DNA of 13,890 nucleotides from Solirubrobacteraceae bacterium. GTDB taxonomy: Bacteria; Actinomycetota; Thermoleophilia; Solirubrobacterales; Solirubrobacteraceae. Shown here piece after piece: positions 7,501 to 13,776 of the stretch. The position numbers and the translations under genes were made by a program. The stretch spans positions 1 through 13,890 of the forward strand of contig JASHYF010000291.1 in NCBI GenBank assembly GCA_030043235.1, in the 5' to 3' direction. The notes below the pieces were generated by a model, which was given only the letters and a program-made list of their open reading frames with translations, ran no database searches and had not been told where the DNA came from. Position 1 is the first letter of the stretch. Every line of letters begins with the position of its first letter.

Positions 7501-9996
7501 CGCGTGGTCGCCGGCCTACCCGACGGAGGCATCGTCGCCGCGGGCAAGTCGCTCGTGCTCGTCCGCGAAGCGGCCGGACAGAGCTTTGCCTACGCCGCGC
7601 AGCCGCTCGAAGGGATCGCCGTCGCCGTCGCCCCGTTTCGCGACGCCGCCGGCAGGCTACGCGCCTACGTATCGATCGCGCCGCCGGCCGCCGGACGCGA
7701 ACACCCCCCTGAAGTCGGCGGCTTCCCTCCCGGCGACGGCGAGCTGCTGCTCCAGACCGAAGGCGGATGGCAGGACCTGAGCCACGCGCAGTACGCCGGC
7801 AATGAAATCGCCGGAGACGGGGCGCTCAAGAGCGATCCGGTGCTCGCGGTCGCCACCGGGCCCTCCGGCGAACACGCCTGGGCGGCGGGCGGCTATGACG
7901 GAACCGAAGACGCGGCCGGACAGGGAACCGAAGAACCACTGTCGAGCCGGCCCGTCGGCTGGCAGAGCGCATCGATCTGGCGCTATGACACCACGGGCAG
8001 CGCTCAGCCTCCCAACTTGCAGTCCACGACACCGAGCATCCCCGCCGAACCGGGCACGGTGTCCTTCGCCTTCTTCACGAGCCCGATGTGCAAGGAAGAG
8101 TGCGCGTCGGCGCCGGACGCGCAGCCGGACGTCAACCTGACCTCCGCGGCCGAGCAGATCGCCGCCTACGCCGCGCAACCGGGGGGGCCGGCGTTCGCCA
8201 TGCTGGGCGGCAACGCGGTCGGGCCGCTCGAAGGCTCGAAGGTCCCGGCGGCGAAGCAGGAAGCCGATTTCGCGCACCTGCCCGAACTGCTCGCGCCGCT
8301 TGCGGGCGTTCCCACGTTCGCCGCCCTGGGGCCGTTCGATCCCGTGCCCGGTGCGACCAACCCAACGCTGCCGTGGGCCGAAGCGTTCGCCGGTGCGCCG
8401 CCGCCCTTCGGGTCCGGCCCCGACGCGCCCGGGATCACGCCCGTCTCCTCGCCCGAAGAAACGCCGGCAACCGGCGAAGCGCATCTCTACTACGCCTTCG
8501 ACGCGGCCCAGAACGGAGGCACGCTGCGGGTGCTCGTGCTGGACAACGCCGACCCCAAAGGCGCTCTTGAAGAAAGCACGCGCCAGAGACCATGGCTCGA
8601 ACGCCAGCTTCAGAACGCCGAAGCGGAAAACGTGCCGGTCGTGGTCGTCACCGCGCACCCGCTGCGAAACCTGAACCGCGGCGATGAATCGGAAGACGAA
8701 GAACTCGCCACGCTGCTCGCACACGCCGGCGTGCGCGAAGGTCACGAAGCGACCGTGCTGGCGGTGTTCACGACTGACGGCAGCCTGCCGGGCTACTACG
8801 CCACCGAAATACATGAACTCGACGAACACCACCTCATCCCTGAAGACGCCGGCCCCGAAGAACCGAAGATACCCGAGTACGAAGGCGCGACGCTCGGCTA
8901 CCAGCAGACGAAGAACAACGGCGTGATGTGGTACTTCACCTCGATCGACACGAGTCCAGGCGCCCGCTCGGTGCAGGTTGCGGCGGTGCCCGTGATCGAA
9001 TCCCTCTCGTTGAAGGCGATCGACGGGCTGAGCGTCGCGCGCAGCCGGACGCTGGAGTTCGAAGCGGTGGGCCGCCGCCCGGCGGGGACGCTGGCGACGA
9101 AGATCGGGGAAAACTTCCAGGGCTATGACGACTACGTCGAAATTCCAGCGCCCAACTGCGGCGCGACATGCGTGGCCCCGAGCTACTCCTTCACGAGCTC
9201 GGAACCGACGGTCGGCAACTTCGTGGAAGCGACCGGTGAAGGGTCGCCTTTCCCCAAGCTCAGCGCGAGCGGACAGCCGATCGCCTCCAGCACATCGGGT
9301 CTGTTCTGCGCCTACAACGCGGGCACGACGACGGTCACGGTCACGGCTGGCCTGTTGAGCTACTCGGAGACGGTCACGGTCCAGCGCGGCAGTTTCGGCA
9401 GGCCCTGCGGCACCGTCCCCCCTGCCAACGCCCAGGCGGCGACGACGTCGAACTCCAGCCAGACGCAGCGACCGGTGAAGGCGGCCGCTGCGCCGCCGCC
9501 CCCACCGGCGGCAGCCCTCTCCGCTGTCAACCCTACGCTCCACTTCATACCTCCACCGCCTGCGACGCAGGCTCCGCAGGCTCCGCTGGCGGCGCCCGCG
9601 CCCAAGCTCGCGGCGCCGGCGGCACGACCGTCAGCGGAACCACCGGAACCGCCAGGGACCCCGATGGAACAGCTGGGGGTACCCGCCGCCATCCTGCCGG
9701 CGGCGACGCCTCCGGTCGAGCCGATTCCGCCCGGCGCCAGCGGCTATGCCCAGAGCCCCTCAGCGGCCGAGCGCCGGGAAAAGGTTCGCAAGCAGGCCAA
9801 CCAGTCGGCGTTCGCGATCCGGCCTGCGGGCGAGGAATCGCACAGCGGTGAACAGTGGTTCTACGCGGCCCTGGGAATCACGACCCTGCTGGCCCTCCTG
9901 CTGAGCGCGCGAGCGCTGCCCGCGGGCCCCCGGCCCCGCCCAGCCTTGCTAATCGATTGCCGCGCCCAAGCCGGGCGCAGGCGTGGGAGACGCTGA
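4561..9996 (+). CDS. Giant multidomain surface protein: Ig-like domains, propeller, degenerate metallophosphoesterase-like domain, C-terminal membrane anchor
   Basis: 1811 residues. Residues 1-31 are a signal peptide. Ig-like modules lie at about 35-137, 138-242 and 243-347; the third has 'VELTSPAPATHLGKQVTLSA' and 'YDFRAIAEDGAGN'. A propeller-like region spans about 370-1140, clearest in 'AFAVGEFGVILHWDGASW' and 'GWAVGADGTILHYDGSSW'. Residues 1166-1475 follow the calcineurin-type phosphoesterase order, but the metal-ligand motifs are replaced: 'LGGN' (1215-1218) for GDN, 'LGPFD' (1256-1260) for GNHD, 'FTTDG' (1403-1407) for the final GHxH. Only 'VTAHPL' (H1366) and the preceding 'RPWLERQLQ' helix look normal. 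A second Ig-like (Big_2-type) domain spans about 1476-1613, ending 'CAYNAGTTTVTVTAGLLSYS'. A Pro/Ala stalk (about 1614-1730) leads to a membrane helix (1766-1786) and a basic tail, so the bulk is outside the cell. The start overlaps the preceding stop by ATGA. Glu is overwhelmingly GAA. Function unknown; adhesion or ligand display is inferred. Confidence 0.82.
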   Translation: MSRARSIRRLALALLVLSLAGAAMSLQRASGESKPEVVLETPDIGSVLTQNTEDPELVAKTGGLSSIASYEFQYRPAEAPESEAWTTIETTTSSSTIFEVNNPGKPVPDGLYDLRVIVTTAEGSKYESELTDRLIANSSPVVELTTKPSTDARGTIVLTAAIPTSADVASVSFQWAHSDSPPGSARWTTIGEPLPGSSDAVSKSFNTKSLPDEGDGEYDFRVVPANPGEFVSIPVRKLLVDNAPPAVELTSPAPATHLGKQVTLSAKATDALSGIASVRFQARSVASAGAWINVGGKVTIPESLGSSVYTHTLDTESLQNGPYDFRAIAEDGAGNETTSSIVSGVDVENPSSSPAVSASIDGVAAPARDISFLGAVTSSPEHEAWAYGFTSAPPAEVDGRELPYEAPGEQLVLLRYTDGNGWQIAEVPRGPDGEPFKLLKADEVSSETGGAHETDQVHVAGAMTPSGEAWLSVAEASTNKGQPPVVGMFHRAPGEDQFRLDTEATETLGPLLGSETEDPGHQDVVLRLGESADGHVYGMLAASAQYAALRELKYGLLQAGKWTIETVKAATQPPKPFSAADSVRLEADDVEGPDEAWGAFEVDEERTPGLGLILGHLQGGEWTFSPTGLDALDLTGAVAAESDGEGEVRPGALKADGKGVWVEAQVRLPGRESGRVVARYEAEGAGGHVTNSWCTLPGTNSCEEPLESSSGRATVPDAIFQTPSGPVALGFREGSVEVFAHGAWTSVLAPGYGPSPGQTGADDVFAGPDEGWLAGVETLGHWSANGASGSLASWPLPDRSPLTSVALPPGSPGEVGESGALAVGFDGTTLSYDASAGWLVQPTPPRARKLNLLGVAFAGPASAFAVGEFGVILHWDGASWSEDPQSTSLTDSQLNAVAFAQSGEGWAVGADGTILHYDGSSWSKEQPPEADSGVDITSVAVAGSEVFAVAAGNLITLAPDGDWTEVDASALPGGLTPGNLRVVAGLPDGGIVAAGKSLVLVREAAGQSFAYAAQPLEGIAVAVAPFRDAAGRLRAYVSIAPPAAGREHPPEVGGFPPGDGELLLQTEGGWQDLSHAQYAGNEIAGDGALKSDPVLAVATGPSGEHAWAAGGYDGTEDAAGQGTEEPLSSRPVGWQSASIWRYDTTGSAQPPNLQSTTPSIPAEPGTVSFAFFTSPMCKEECASAPDAQPDVNLTSAAEQIAAYAAQPGGPAFAMLGGNAVGPLEGSKVPAAKQEADFAHLPELLAPLAGVPTFAALGPFDPVPGATNPTLPWAEAFAGAPPPFGSGPDAPGITPVSSPEETPATGEAHLYYAFDAAQNGGTLRVLVLDNADPKGALEESTRQRPWLERQLQNAEAENVPVVVVTAHPLRNLNRGDESEDEELATLLAHAGVREGHEATVLAVFTTDGSLPGYYATEIHELDEHHLIPEDAGPEEPKIPEYEGATLGYQQTKNNGVMWYFTSIDTSPGARSVQVAAVPVIESLSLKAIDGLSVARSRTLEFEAVGRRPAGTLATKIGENFQGYDDYVEIPAPNCGATCVAPSYSFTSSEPTVGNFVEATGEGSPFPKLSASGQPIASSTSGLFCAYNAGTTTVTVTAGLLSYSETVTVQRGSFGRPCGTVPPANAQAATTSNSSQTQRPVKAAAAPPPPPAAALSAVNPTLHFIPPPPATQAPQAPLAAPAPKLAAPAARPSAEPPEPPGTPMEQLGVPAAILPAATPPVEPIPPGASGYAQSPSAAERREKVRKQANQSAFAIRPAGEESHSGEQWFYAALGITTLLALLLSARALPAGPRPRPALLIDCRAQAGRRRGRR

Positions 9997-10005
9997 GCGA
10001 GCGTC

Positions 10006-10015
10006 GGGAGAGGAG
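10006..10015 (+). promoter_or_regulatory. Ribosome binding site of the FG-GAP gene
   Basis: GGGAGAGGAG is a strong purine-rich site 3-8 nt before the ATG at 10019. It argues for that start rather than the in-frame GTG at 9983, which lies inside the preceding gene and would place this motif within the coding region. Confidence 0.65.
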
Positions 10016-10018
10016 CGG

Positions 10019-12565
10019 ATGGAGAGTCTCAGCACACCTGCTGTTTTCACCCCGCGGGAGCGAGGGCCGCAACCGGCGCGGTGGCGCGGCGAGTGGCCTC
10101 GCCACGGGCGCGCAGGCCTACTGGCCGGAGCCGCTGCGGCGATCGGATGTCTGGCAGCACTCGGATGCGTCGCCGCGTTCGTGGCGCTGTCCGGCGCGCC
10201 CGCAAGGCCGGCAGCGGCCGCCCGCCACGGCCTGAGTAGCCTGCCGGCCGCGGCGCAGAGCCCGATCTCGGCGGCGTTGGGCCGCGACGAACCGGCCTAT
10301 AGCGTCCTCGGCCTGCATGCCCGCAACCCCGCCCAGCGGTTGCGCGTGACCTTCTCGCGCCAAGGTGTGACGGTCGCCTCCGGGCAAGCGCGACTCGGCA
10401 TGGCGCTCACCGCATATGGCTACGCGAGCGCGCTGAAGCCGCTCGCATCGATTGCGCCGCGCGCGAGCGGCAACCGCGTGAGCTATCGGAGCCGGTCGCT
10501 GACGGAGTGGTACGTCAACGGTCCGTTGGGACTCGAGCAGGGCTTCGACGTCGCCGCACGCCCCATCGCCGGCCGCGGTCCGCTCACGCTCTCGCTCGCG
10601 ATCTCTGGCAACCTCAGCTCGCGGCTACTAGGACACGGCTCGGTGCTTCTCGCGGGCCGGGGAGTCGCGCTTCGCTACGACGGTCTGCTCGTGACCGACG
10701 CGCGGGGACACACGTTGCGCTCCTGGCTGGCGCTCCTCAGAGGCCATGTGCTGATCCGCGTCGACGACCGTGGAGCGGCCTACCCGCTGCGGATCGACCC
10801 GTTCATCAACCAGGCGGAGCTCAGTGCCTCGAACGGGGCCGAAGGCGACCAGCTCGGCTACTCGGTGGCCGTCTCGGGCAGCACGATCGTCGCGGGCGCG
10901 CCGTTCCACAAAGTGGGCACGAACCTCTACCAGGGCGCCGCGTACGTATTCACACCGCACTCGGGCACATGGGCGAACATGACCCAGACCGCCGAACTGA
11001 CCGCGTCAGACGGCGCCGAAGAGGACAGCCTCGGCTACTCCGTCGCGATCTCCGGCGACACGATCGTCGCGGGCGCGCCCTATCACGAGGTGGGCTCGAA
11101 CACGCGTCAGGGCGCGGCTTACGTGTTCACGATGCCCGCGGGGGGATGGGCGAGCTCGACCCAGACGGCTGAGCTCACGGCCTCGGACGGCGCCGGCGAC
11201 GACCAGCTCGGCTACTCCGTCACGATCGCCGAAAACACGATCGTCGCCGGGGCGCCATTCCACAAGGTCGGCTCGAACACCGATCAGGGCGCGGCCTACC
11301 TGTTCACGGCGCCGCCGGGCGGCTGGGCGAACACGAACCAGACCGCCGAGCTGACAGCGTCAGACGGCGCCGAAAACGACCAGCTCGGCTACTCGGTCGC
11401 GATCGCCGAAAACACGATCGTCGCCGGGGCGCCATTCCACATGGTCGGCTCGAACACCGATCAGGGCGCCGCATACGTGTTCACGATGCCCGCGGGTGGA
11501 TGGGAAAACACGGCCCAGACGGCCGAGCTGACCGCCTCAGACGGCGGCCAGAGCGACCAGCTCGGCAGCTCGGTGGCGATCTTCGACGCCACGATCGTCG
11601 CCGGGGCGCCGTATCACGACCTGGGTTCGAACCTGTTTCAGGGTATGACCTACGTGTTCACCCCGGCCGGGGGCGGTTGGACGAACGCGACCCAGACCGA
11701 AGAGCTGAGCGCCTCAGACGGCACCGGCGGCGACAGGCTCGGCGGCTCGGTCGCGATCTCAGAAAGGACGATCGCCGCGGGCGCGCCTTTCCACGTCGCT
11801 TCATACGTGTCCAAGAGCGGCGAAGCTCGCGTGCGCGAGGGCACGGTCTACGCGTTCACCCCCCCGGCTCGCCCGGCTCCGGTGATCACGATCGGCTCGC
11901 CGGCGAACGGCGCCACCTACATACTTGGGGATGAAGCAATCGCAGCCGAATACGCGTGCAGCCCACCCCCCGAAGGGGGGACCGTGGCCAAGTGCACAGG
12001 GTCCGTTGGCAACGGCGCGCCGGTCGAAACGAGCAGGCTCGGAACACACACCTTCACGGTCACCGCGACCAACGGCGAAGGCATCAGGGCATCCCAGAGC
12101 GTGACCTACAACGTGGTGGTCGCGTCGCAGCTCATCGCCTCGTTGGGCGAGAGACAACCGACCCTCAGCGGTGTCGGCGAGACGGCCAAGACCTGGCGCG
12201 AGGGCGACGCGCTTGCCCACATCAGCGCCAACGGACAGCCTCCGCTCGGCACGACCTTCTCCTTCAGCCTCAACGAGCCGGCGAGCGTCACGTTCGAGTT
12301 CACCCAGTCGACGAGCGGACGCAAGGTCGGCAGCACGTGTGTCGCGCAGACCGCCAACAACGAGAACAAGCGTTCCTGCACGCGCAAAGTCCTCGCCGGC
12401 AAGCTTGCCTTCTCCGCGCGCGGCGGAGCAAACAGGGTGCGCTTCCAGGGTCAAATCTCCAGGAAGAAGAAGCTCGCGCTCGGTAGCTACACGCTCGTGC
12501 TCACGGCGACGGCATCGGGCGAAAGCTCGACGCCGAGAACACTCGAGTTCACGATCGCCGGCTGA
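10019..12565 (+). CDS. FG-GAP_2 tandem-repeat surface protein with Ig-like C-terminal domains
   Basis: 848 residues from ATG 10019, 22 bases after the giant gene's stop. A 30-residue Arg-rich N-terminus precedes a hydrophobic segment (about 32-57), which is a signal anchor or long signal peptide. Residues ~85-260 are an N-domain with 'TEWYVNGPLGLEQGFDVA' and 'VDDRGAAYPLRIDPF', a pair often found before FG-GAP or IPT repeats in actinobacterial surface proteins. Six tandem units follow (266 to about 619), each like 'LGYSVAIAENTIVAGAPFH'. This is the FG-GAP_2 type, which lacks the integrin DxDxDG calcium loop, and should fold as a beta-propeller. An Ig-like domain (about 620-700) has two cysteines ('YACSPPPEGG', 'KCTGSVGNGAPVETS') and 'GTHTFTVTATNGEG'. 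The last ~145 residues are a beta-sandwich with 'TFSFSLNEPASVTFEF', two cysteines and a Lys/Arg-rich strand. It is probably the third gene of the surface operon. Ligand unknown. Confidence 0.85.
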   Translation: MESLSTPAVFTPRERGPQPARWRGEWPRHGRAGLLAGAAAAIGCLAALGCVAAFVALSGAPARPAAAARHGLSSLPAAAQSPISAALGRDEPAYSVLGLHARNPAQRLRVTFSRQGVTVASGQARLGMALTAYGYASALKPLASIAPRASGNRVSYRSRSLTEWYVNGPLGLEQGFDVAARPIAGRGPLTLSLAISGNLSSRLLGHGSVLLAGRGVALRYDGLLVTDARGHTLRSWLALLRGHVLIRVDDRGAAYPLRIDPFINQAELSASNGAEGDQLGYSVAVSGSTIVAGAPFHKVGTNLYQGAAYVFTPHSGTWANMTQTAELTASDGAEEDSLGYSVAISGDTIVAGAPYHEVGSNTRQGAAYVFTMPAGGWASSTQTAELTASDGAGDDQLGYSVTIAENTIVAGAPFHKVGSNTDQGAAYLFTAPPGGWANTNQTAELTASDGAENDQLGYSVAIAENTIVAGAPFHMVGSNTDQGAAYVFTMPAGGWENTAQTAELTASDGGQSDQLGSSVAIFDATIVAGAPYHDLGSNLFQGMTYVFTPAGGGWTNATQTEELSASDGTGGDRLGGSVAISERTIAAGAPFHVASYVSKSGEARVREGTVYAFTPPARPAPVITIGSPANGATYILGDEAIAAEYACSPPPEGGTVAKCTGSVGNGAPVETSRLGTHTFTVTATNGEGIRASQSVTYNVVVASQLIASLGERQPTLSGVGETAKTWREGDALAHISANGQPPLGTTFSFSLNEPASVTFEFTQSTSGRKVGSTCVAQTANNENKRSCTRKVLAGKLAFSARGGANRVRFQGQISRKKKLALGSYTLVLTATASGESSTPRTLEFTIAG
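10814..11875 (+). repeat. Six in-frame FG-GAP_2 units, period exactly 177 bp
   Basis: Units begin at 10814, 10991, 11168, 11345, 11522 and 11699. The first five are exactly 177 bp (59 codons) with no length variation. The sixth is degenerate, with an insertion around 'VSKSGEARVREG'. Units 3 and 4 share about 68 bp (11225-11292 and 11402-11469) with a single difference, while their flanks differ at many third positions. The tail of unit 4 instead resembles that of unit 2, so the array is a mosaic. Confidence 0.9.
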
Positions 12566-12653
12566 CCTCAGGGCACCAGCTGCGACGGGTTGACGGCGCG
12601 ATTTGGCCGGCGACGGAGCGCGGGTTGCAAGGGTCCGCTCGACGTGCGGCCCC
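12566..12653. other. Convergent intergenic spacer
   Basis: This 88-bp gap separates the converging ends of the FG-GAP and response-regulator genes. GGGTCCGC (12631-12638) and GCGGCCCC (12646-12653) can form an 8-bp stem with one mismatch and a 7-nt loop, but neither side has a T tract. It is at most a weak terminator, and nothing else is recognisable here. Confidence 0.4.
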
Positions 12654-13550
12654 TCACGCGGCGCGGAGCGCTTTCGACTCCTCGAACGCCGACCCGAGGT
12701 CGTCCAGCGCCGCGTCAGAGCGATCGACAGGCTCCGCCGAGAAGCGGAAGCCAACGCCCCAATGGGTGTGGATGTAGCGCCAGCGCGGCGAGGCGCGTTG
12801 AAGCTTGCGGCGCAACTTGTGCACGAAGACGTCCAACGAGCGGTCGTTGCGAGCCATCGCGGGACCCCAGAGACGTTTGTAGATGAGCTCGCGCTCGAAT
12901 ATCTCATTGTCGGCCCCGGCCAGCAGCTCGATGAATTCGAACTCGCGCCGCGTCAGCCGGAGGCTGCGCCCAGCAACGAACGCCTGGTACTGGTCGCAAC
13001 GGATTTCCACCTCTCCCACCGTCACGGGCTCGATGCTGCGCGGCTCGGGCCGGCGTCGGTGACGCACGACGGCTTCGATCCGGGCGACGAGCTCCTCCGG
13101 ATGGCAGGGCTTGCTGAGCCAGTCGTCAGCGCCCATCTGCAGGGCGCGCACGCGCTCTGTGACCGTAGAAGGGCCCGTGCAGATGATGACATGGTACTGC
13201 GGCCCCGCCAGGCACAGGCGCTCGAGCCACCGCCAGGGCCGCGGACCCAACACAGCAAGGTCGACGACGAGAGCGTCGAGACACATCGAGGCGATCTTCT
13301 TTGTGGAGACCGTCGGCGCCAGCACGTGGTGGCTCCATTCCAGGCGCTCCAGGCGCTTTGCGAGCACGACCAGAAAGCCCGAGTCACGGTCTAGGACCGC
13401 GATCCGCAGCGGTGCCGGCTGGGGCGGGGCGACCGCGTCGTCTTCTGCCGTGAAGGATCGCTGCAGCGTCGATGTGCGCTCGCGCGGCCGAGATCGGTCA
13501 CGCCCGATACGCCTTGGCACGTCGCGATGGGGAAGAGCAAGAGCCTCCAT
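12654..13550 (-). CDS. OmpR/PhoB-family two-component response regulator
   Basis: 298 residues from ATG 13550. Residues 1-47 are a basic, probably disordered extension unusual for this family (about 220-240 residues). The receiver (about 48-165) starts 'LRIAVLDRDSG' with acid-pocket D54 and D56, phosphoacceptor D97 in 'LVVDLAVLG', T125 in 'IICTG' and K147 in 'LSKP', so phosphorylation should be intact. The winged helix (about 175-272) shows 'SLRLTRREFEFIELL', 'SLDVFVHKLRRKL' and 'YIHTHWGVGFRF', characteristic of the OmpR/PhoB DNA-binding domain. A tail of ~26 acidic and mixed residues follows. The partner kinase is not in the window, and the target genes are unknown. No good Shine-Dalgarno sequence precedes the ATG. 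A GTG at 13520 (residue 11) is an alternative start and would remove little of the extension. Glu codons are mostly GAG, unlike the two large plus-strand genes. The family call is secure; a phosphate role is speculation. Confidence 0.92.
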   Translation of the reverse strand: MEALALPHRDVPRRIGRDRSRPRERTSTLQRSFTAEDDAVAPPQPAPLRIAVLDRDSGFLVVLAKRLERLEWSHHVLAPTVSTKKIASMCLDALVVDLAVLGPRPWRWLERLCLAGPQYHVIICTGPSTVTERVRALQMGADDWLSKPCHPEELVARIEAVVRHRRRPEPRSIEPVTVGEVEIRCDQYQAFVAGRSLRLTRREFEFIELLAGADNEIFERELIYKRLWGPAMARNDRSLDVFVHKLRRKLQRASPRWRYIHTHWGVGFRFSAEPVDRSDAALDDLGSAFEESKALRAA

Positions 13551-13577
13551 ACTTCTTCGGTAACTCCGATCTACAAA

Positions 13578-13585
13578 GTGAACAA
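13578..13585 (-). promoter_or_regulatory. TTGTTCAC word between the response-regulator promoter and start codon
   Basis: On the minus strand TTGTTCAC lies 28 bp before the response-regulator ATG and just downstream of a predicted -10. The identical 8-mer occurs at 2491-2498 in the divergent intergenic region. It could be an operator for autoregulation, but a single 8-mer match is weak evidence. Confidence 0.2.
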
Positions 13586-13595
13586 CCTCGGCGGG

Positions 13596-13604
13596 ACTAT
13601 ATCA
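13596..13604 (-). promoter_or_regulatory. Extended -10 promoter of the response-regulator gene
   Basis: The minus strand reads TGATATAGT, a TGN extended -10 followed by TATAGT (5 of 6 matches to TATAAT). It would give a leader of about 40 nt before the ATG at 13550. No good -35 is found at 17 bp, which is usual for extended -10 promoters. The surrounding 13551-13741 stretch is noticeably less GC-rich near this site and carries no convincing gene. Confidence 0.4.
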
Positions 13605-13741
13605 AACCATTGTCCAGTTGGCCGAATGCGCGCCATGGCGACCTTCAAGGGTCGGGCCTACCTCGAGACCAGCCGCGCCGAGGCCGCATCCGGGCGCTGC
13701 ACCTGCGGCGATTCGGGGCGAGCTGAAGGTCCCGAACCATG

Positions 13742-13761
13742 AATCCTACCGTGGTAGGATT
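13742..13761. promoter_or_regulatory. Perfect 20-bp dyad containing the -10 box: likely antitoxin autorepression operator
   Basis: AATCCTACC and GGTAGGATT are perfect 9-bp arms separated by GT. The right arm contains TAGGAT (13755-13760), a good actinobacterial -10, which ends 7 nt before the GTG start. Binding of a dimeric ribbon-helix-helix protein here would block transcription, as in type II toxin-antitoxin operons. Confidence 0.65.
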
Positions 13762-13776
13762 GCTTGCGTGGCAAGC
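13762..13776. promoter_or_regulatory. Second dyad with the GTG start codon at its centre
   Basis: GCTTGC (13762-13767) and GCAAGC (13771-13776) are perfect 6-bp arms around the GTG start codon, and abut the 20-bp dyad directly. At the DNA level it could be a second operator. If transcription begins upstream, the RNA would present the start codon in a tight hairpin loop. Confidence 0.4.

Noticed and set aside
7657..9543. A 628-codon open frame on the minus strand opposite the same gene
   Set aside because: It has the same register and the same explanation; composition is Arg/Gly-rich with no recognisable motif and no ribosome site.
11966..11980. CCCCCC-GAA-GGGGGG inverted repeat inside the FG-GAP gene
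   Set aside because: It encodes Pro-Pro-Pro-Glu-Gly-Gly in a normal Ig-like domain loop. The 3-nt loop and lack of a T tract make it a codon-driven coincidence rather than a terminator.
11801..12907. A 368-codon minus-strand open frame covering the end of the FG-GAP gene and the end of the response-regulator gene
   Set aside because: It overlaps two well supported genes on both strands, and its product is Arg/Ser/Ala-rich with no motif.
13635..13741. A 35-codon plus-strand frame between the response regulator and the antitoxin-like gene
   Set aside because: It has no ribosome site and no recognisable sequence, and it ends at the antitoxin operator; it is most likely non-coding promoter DNA.
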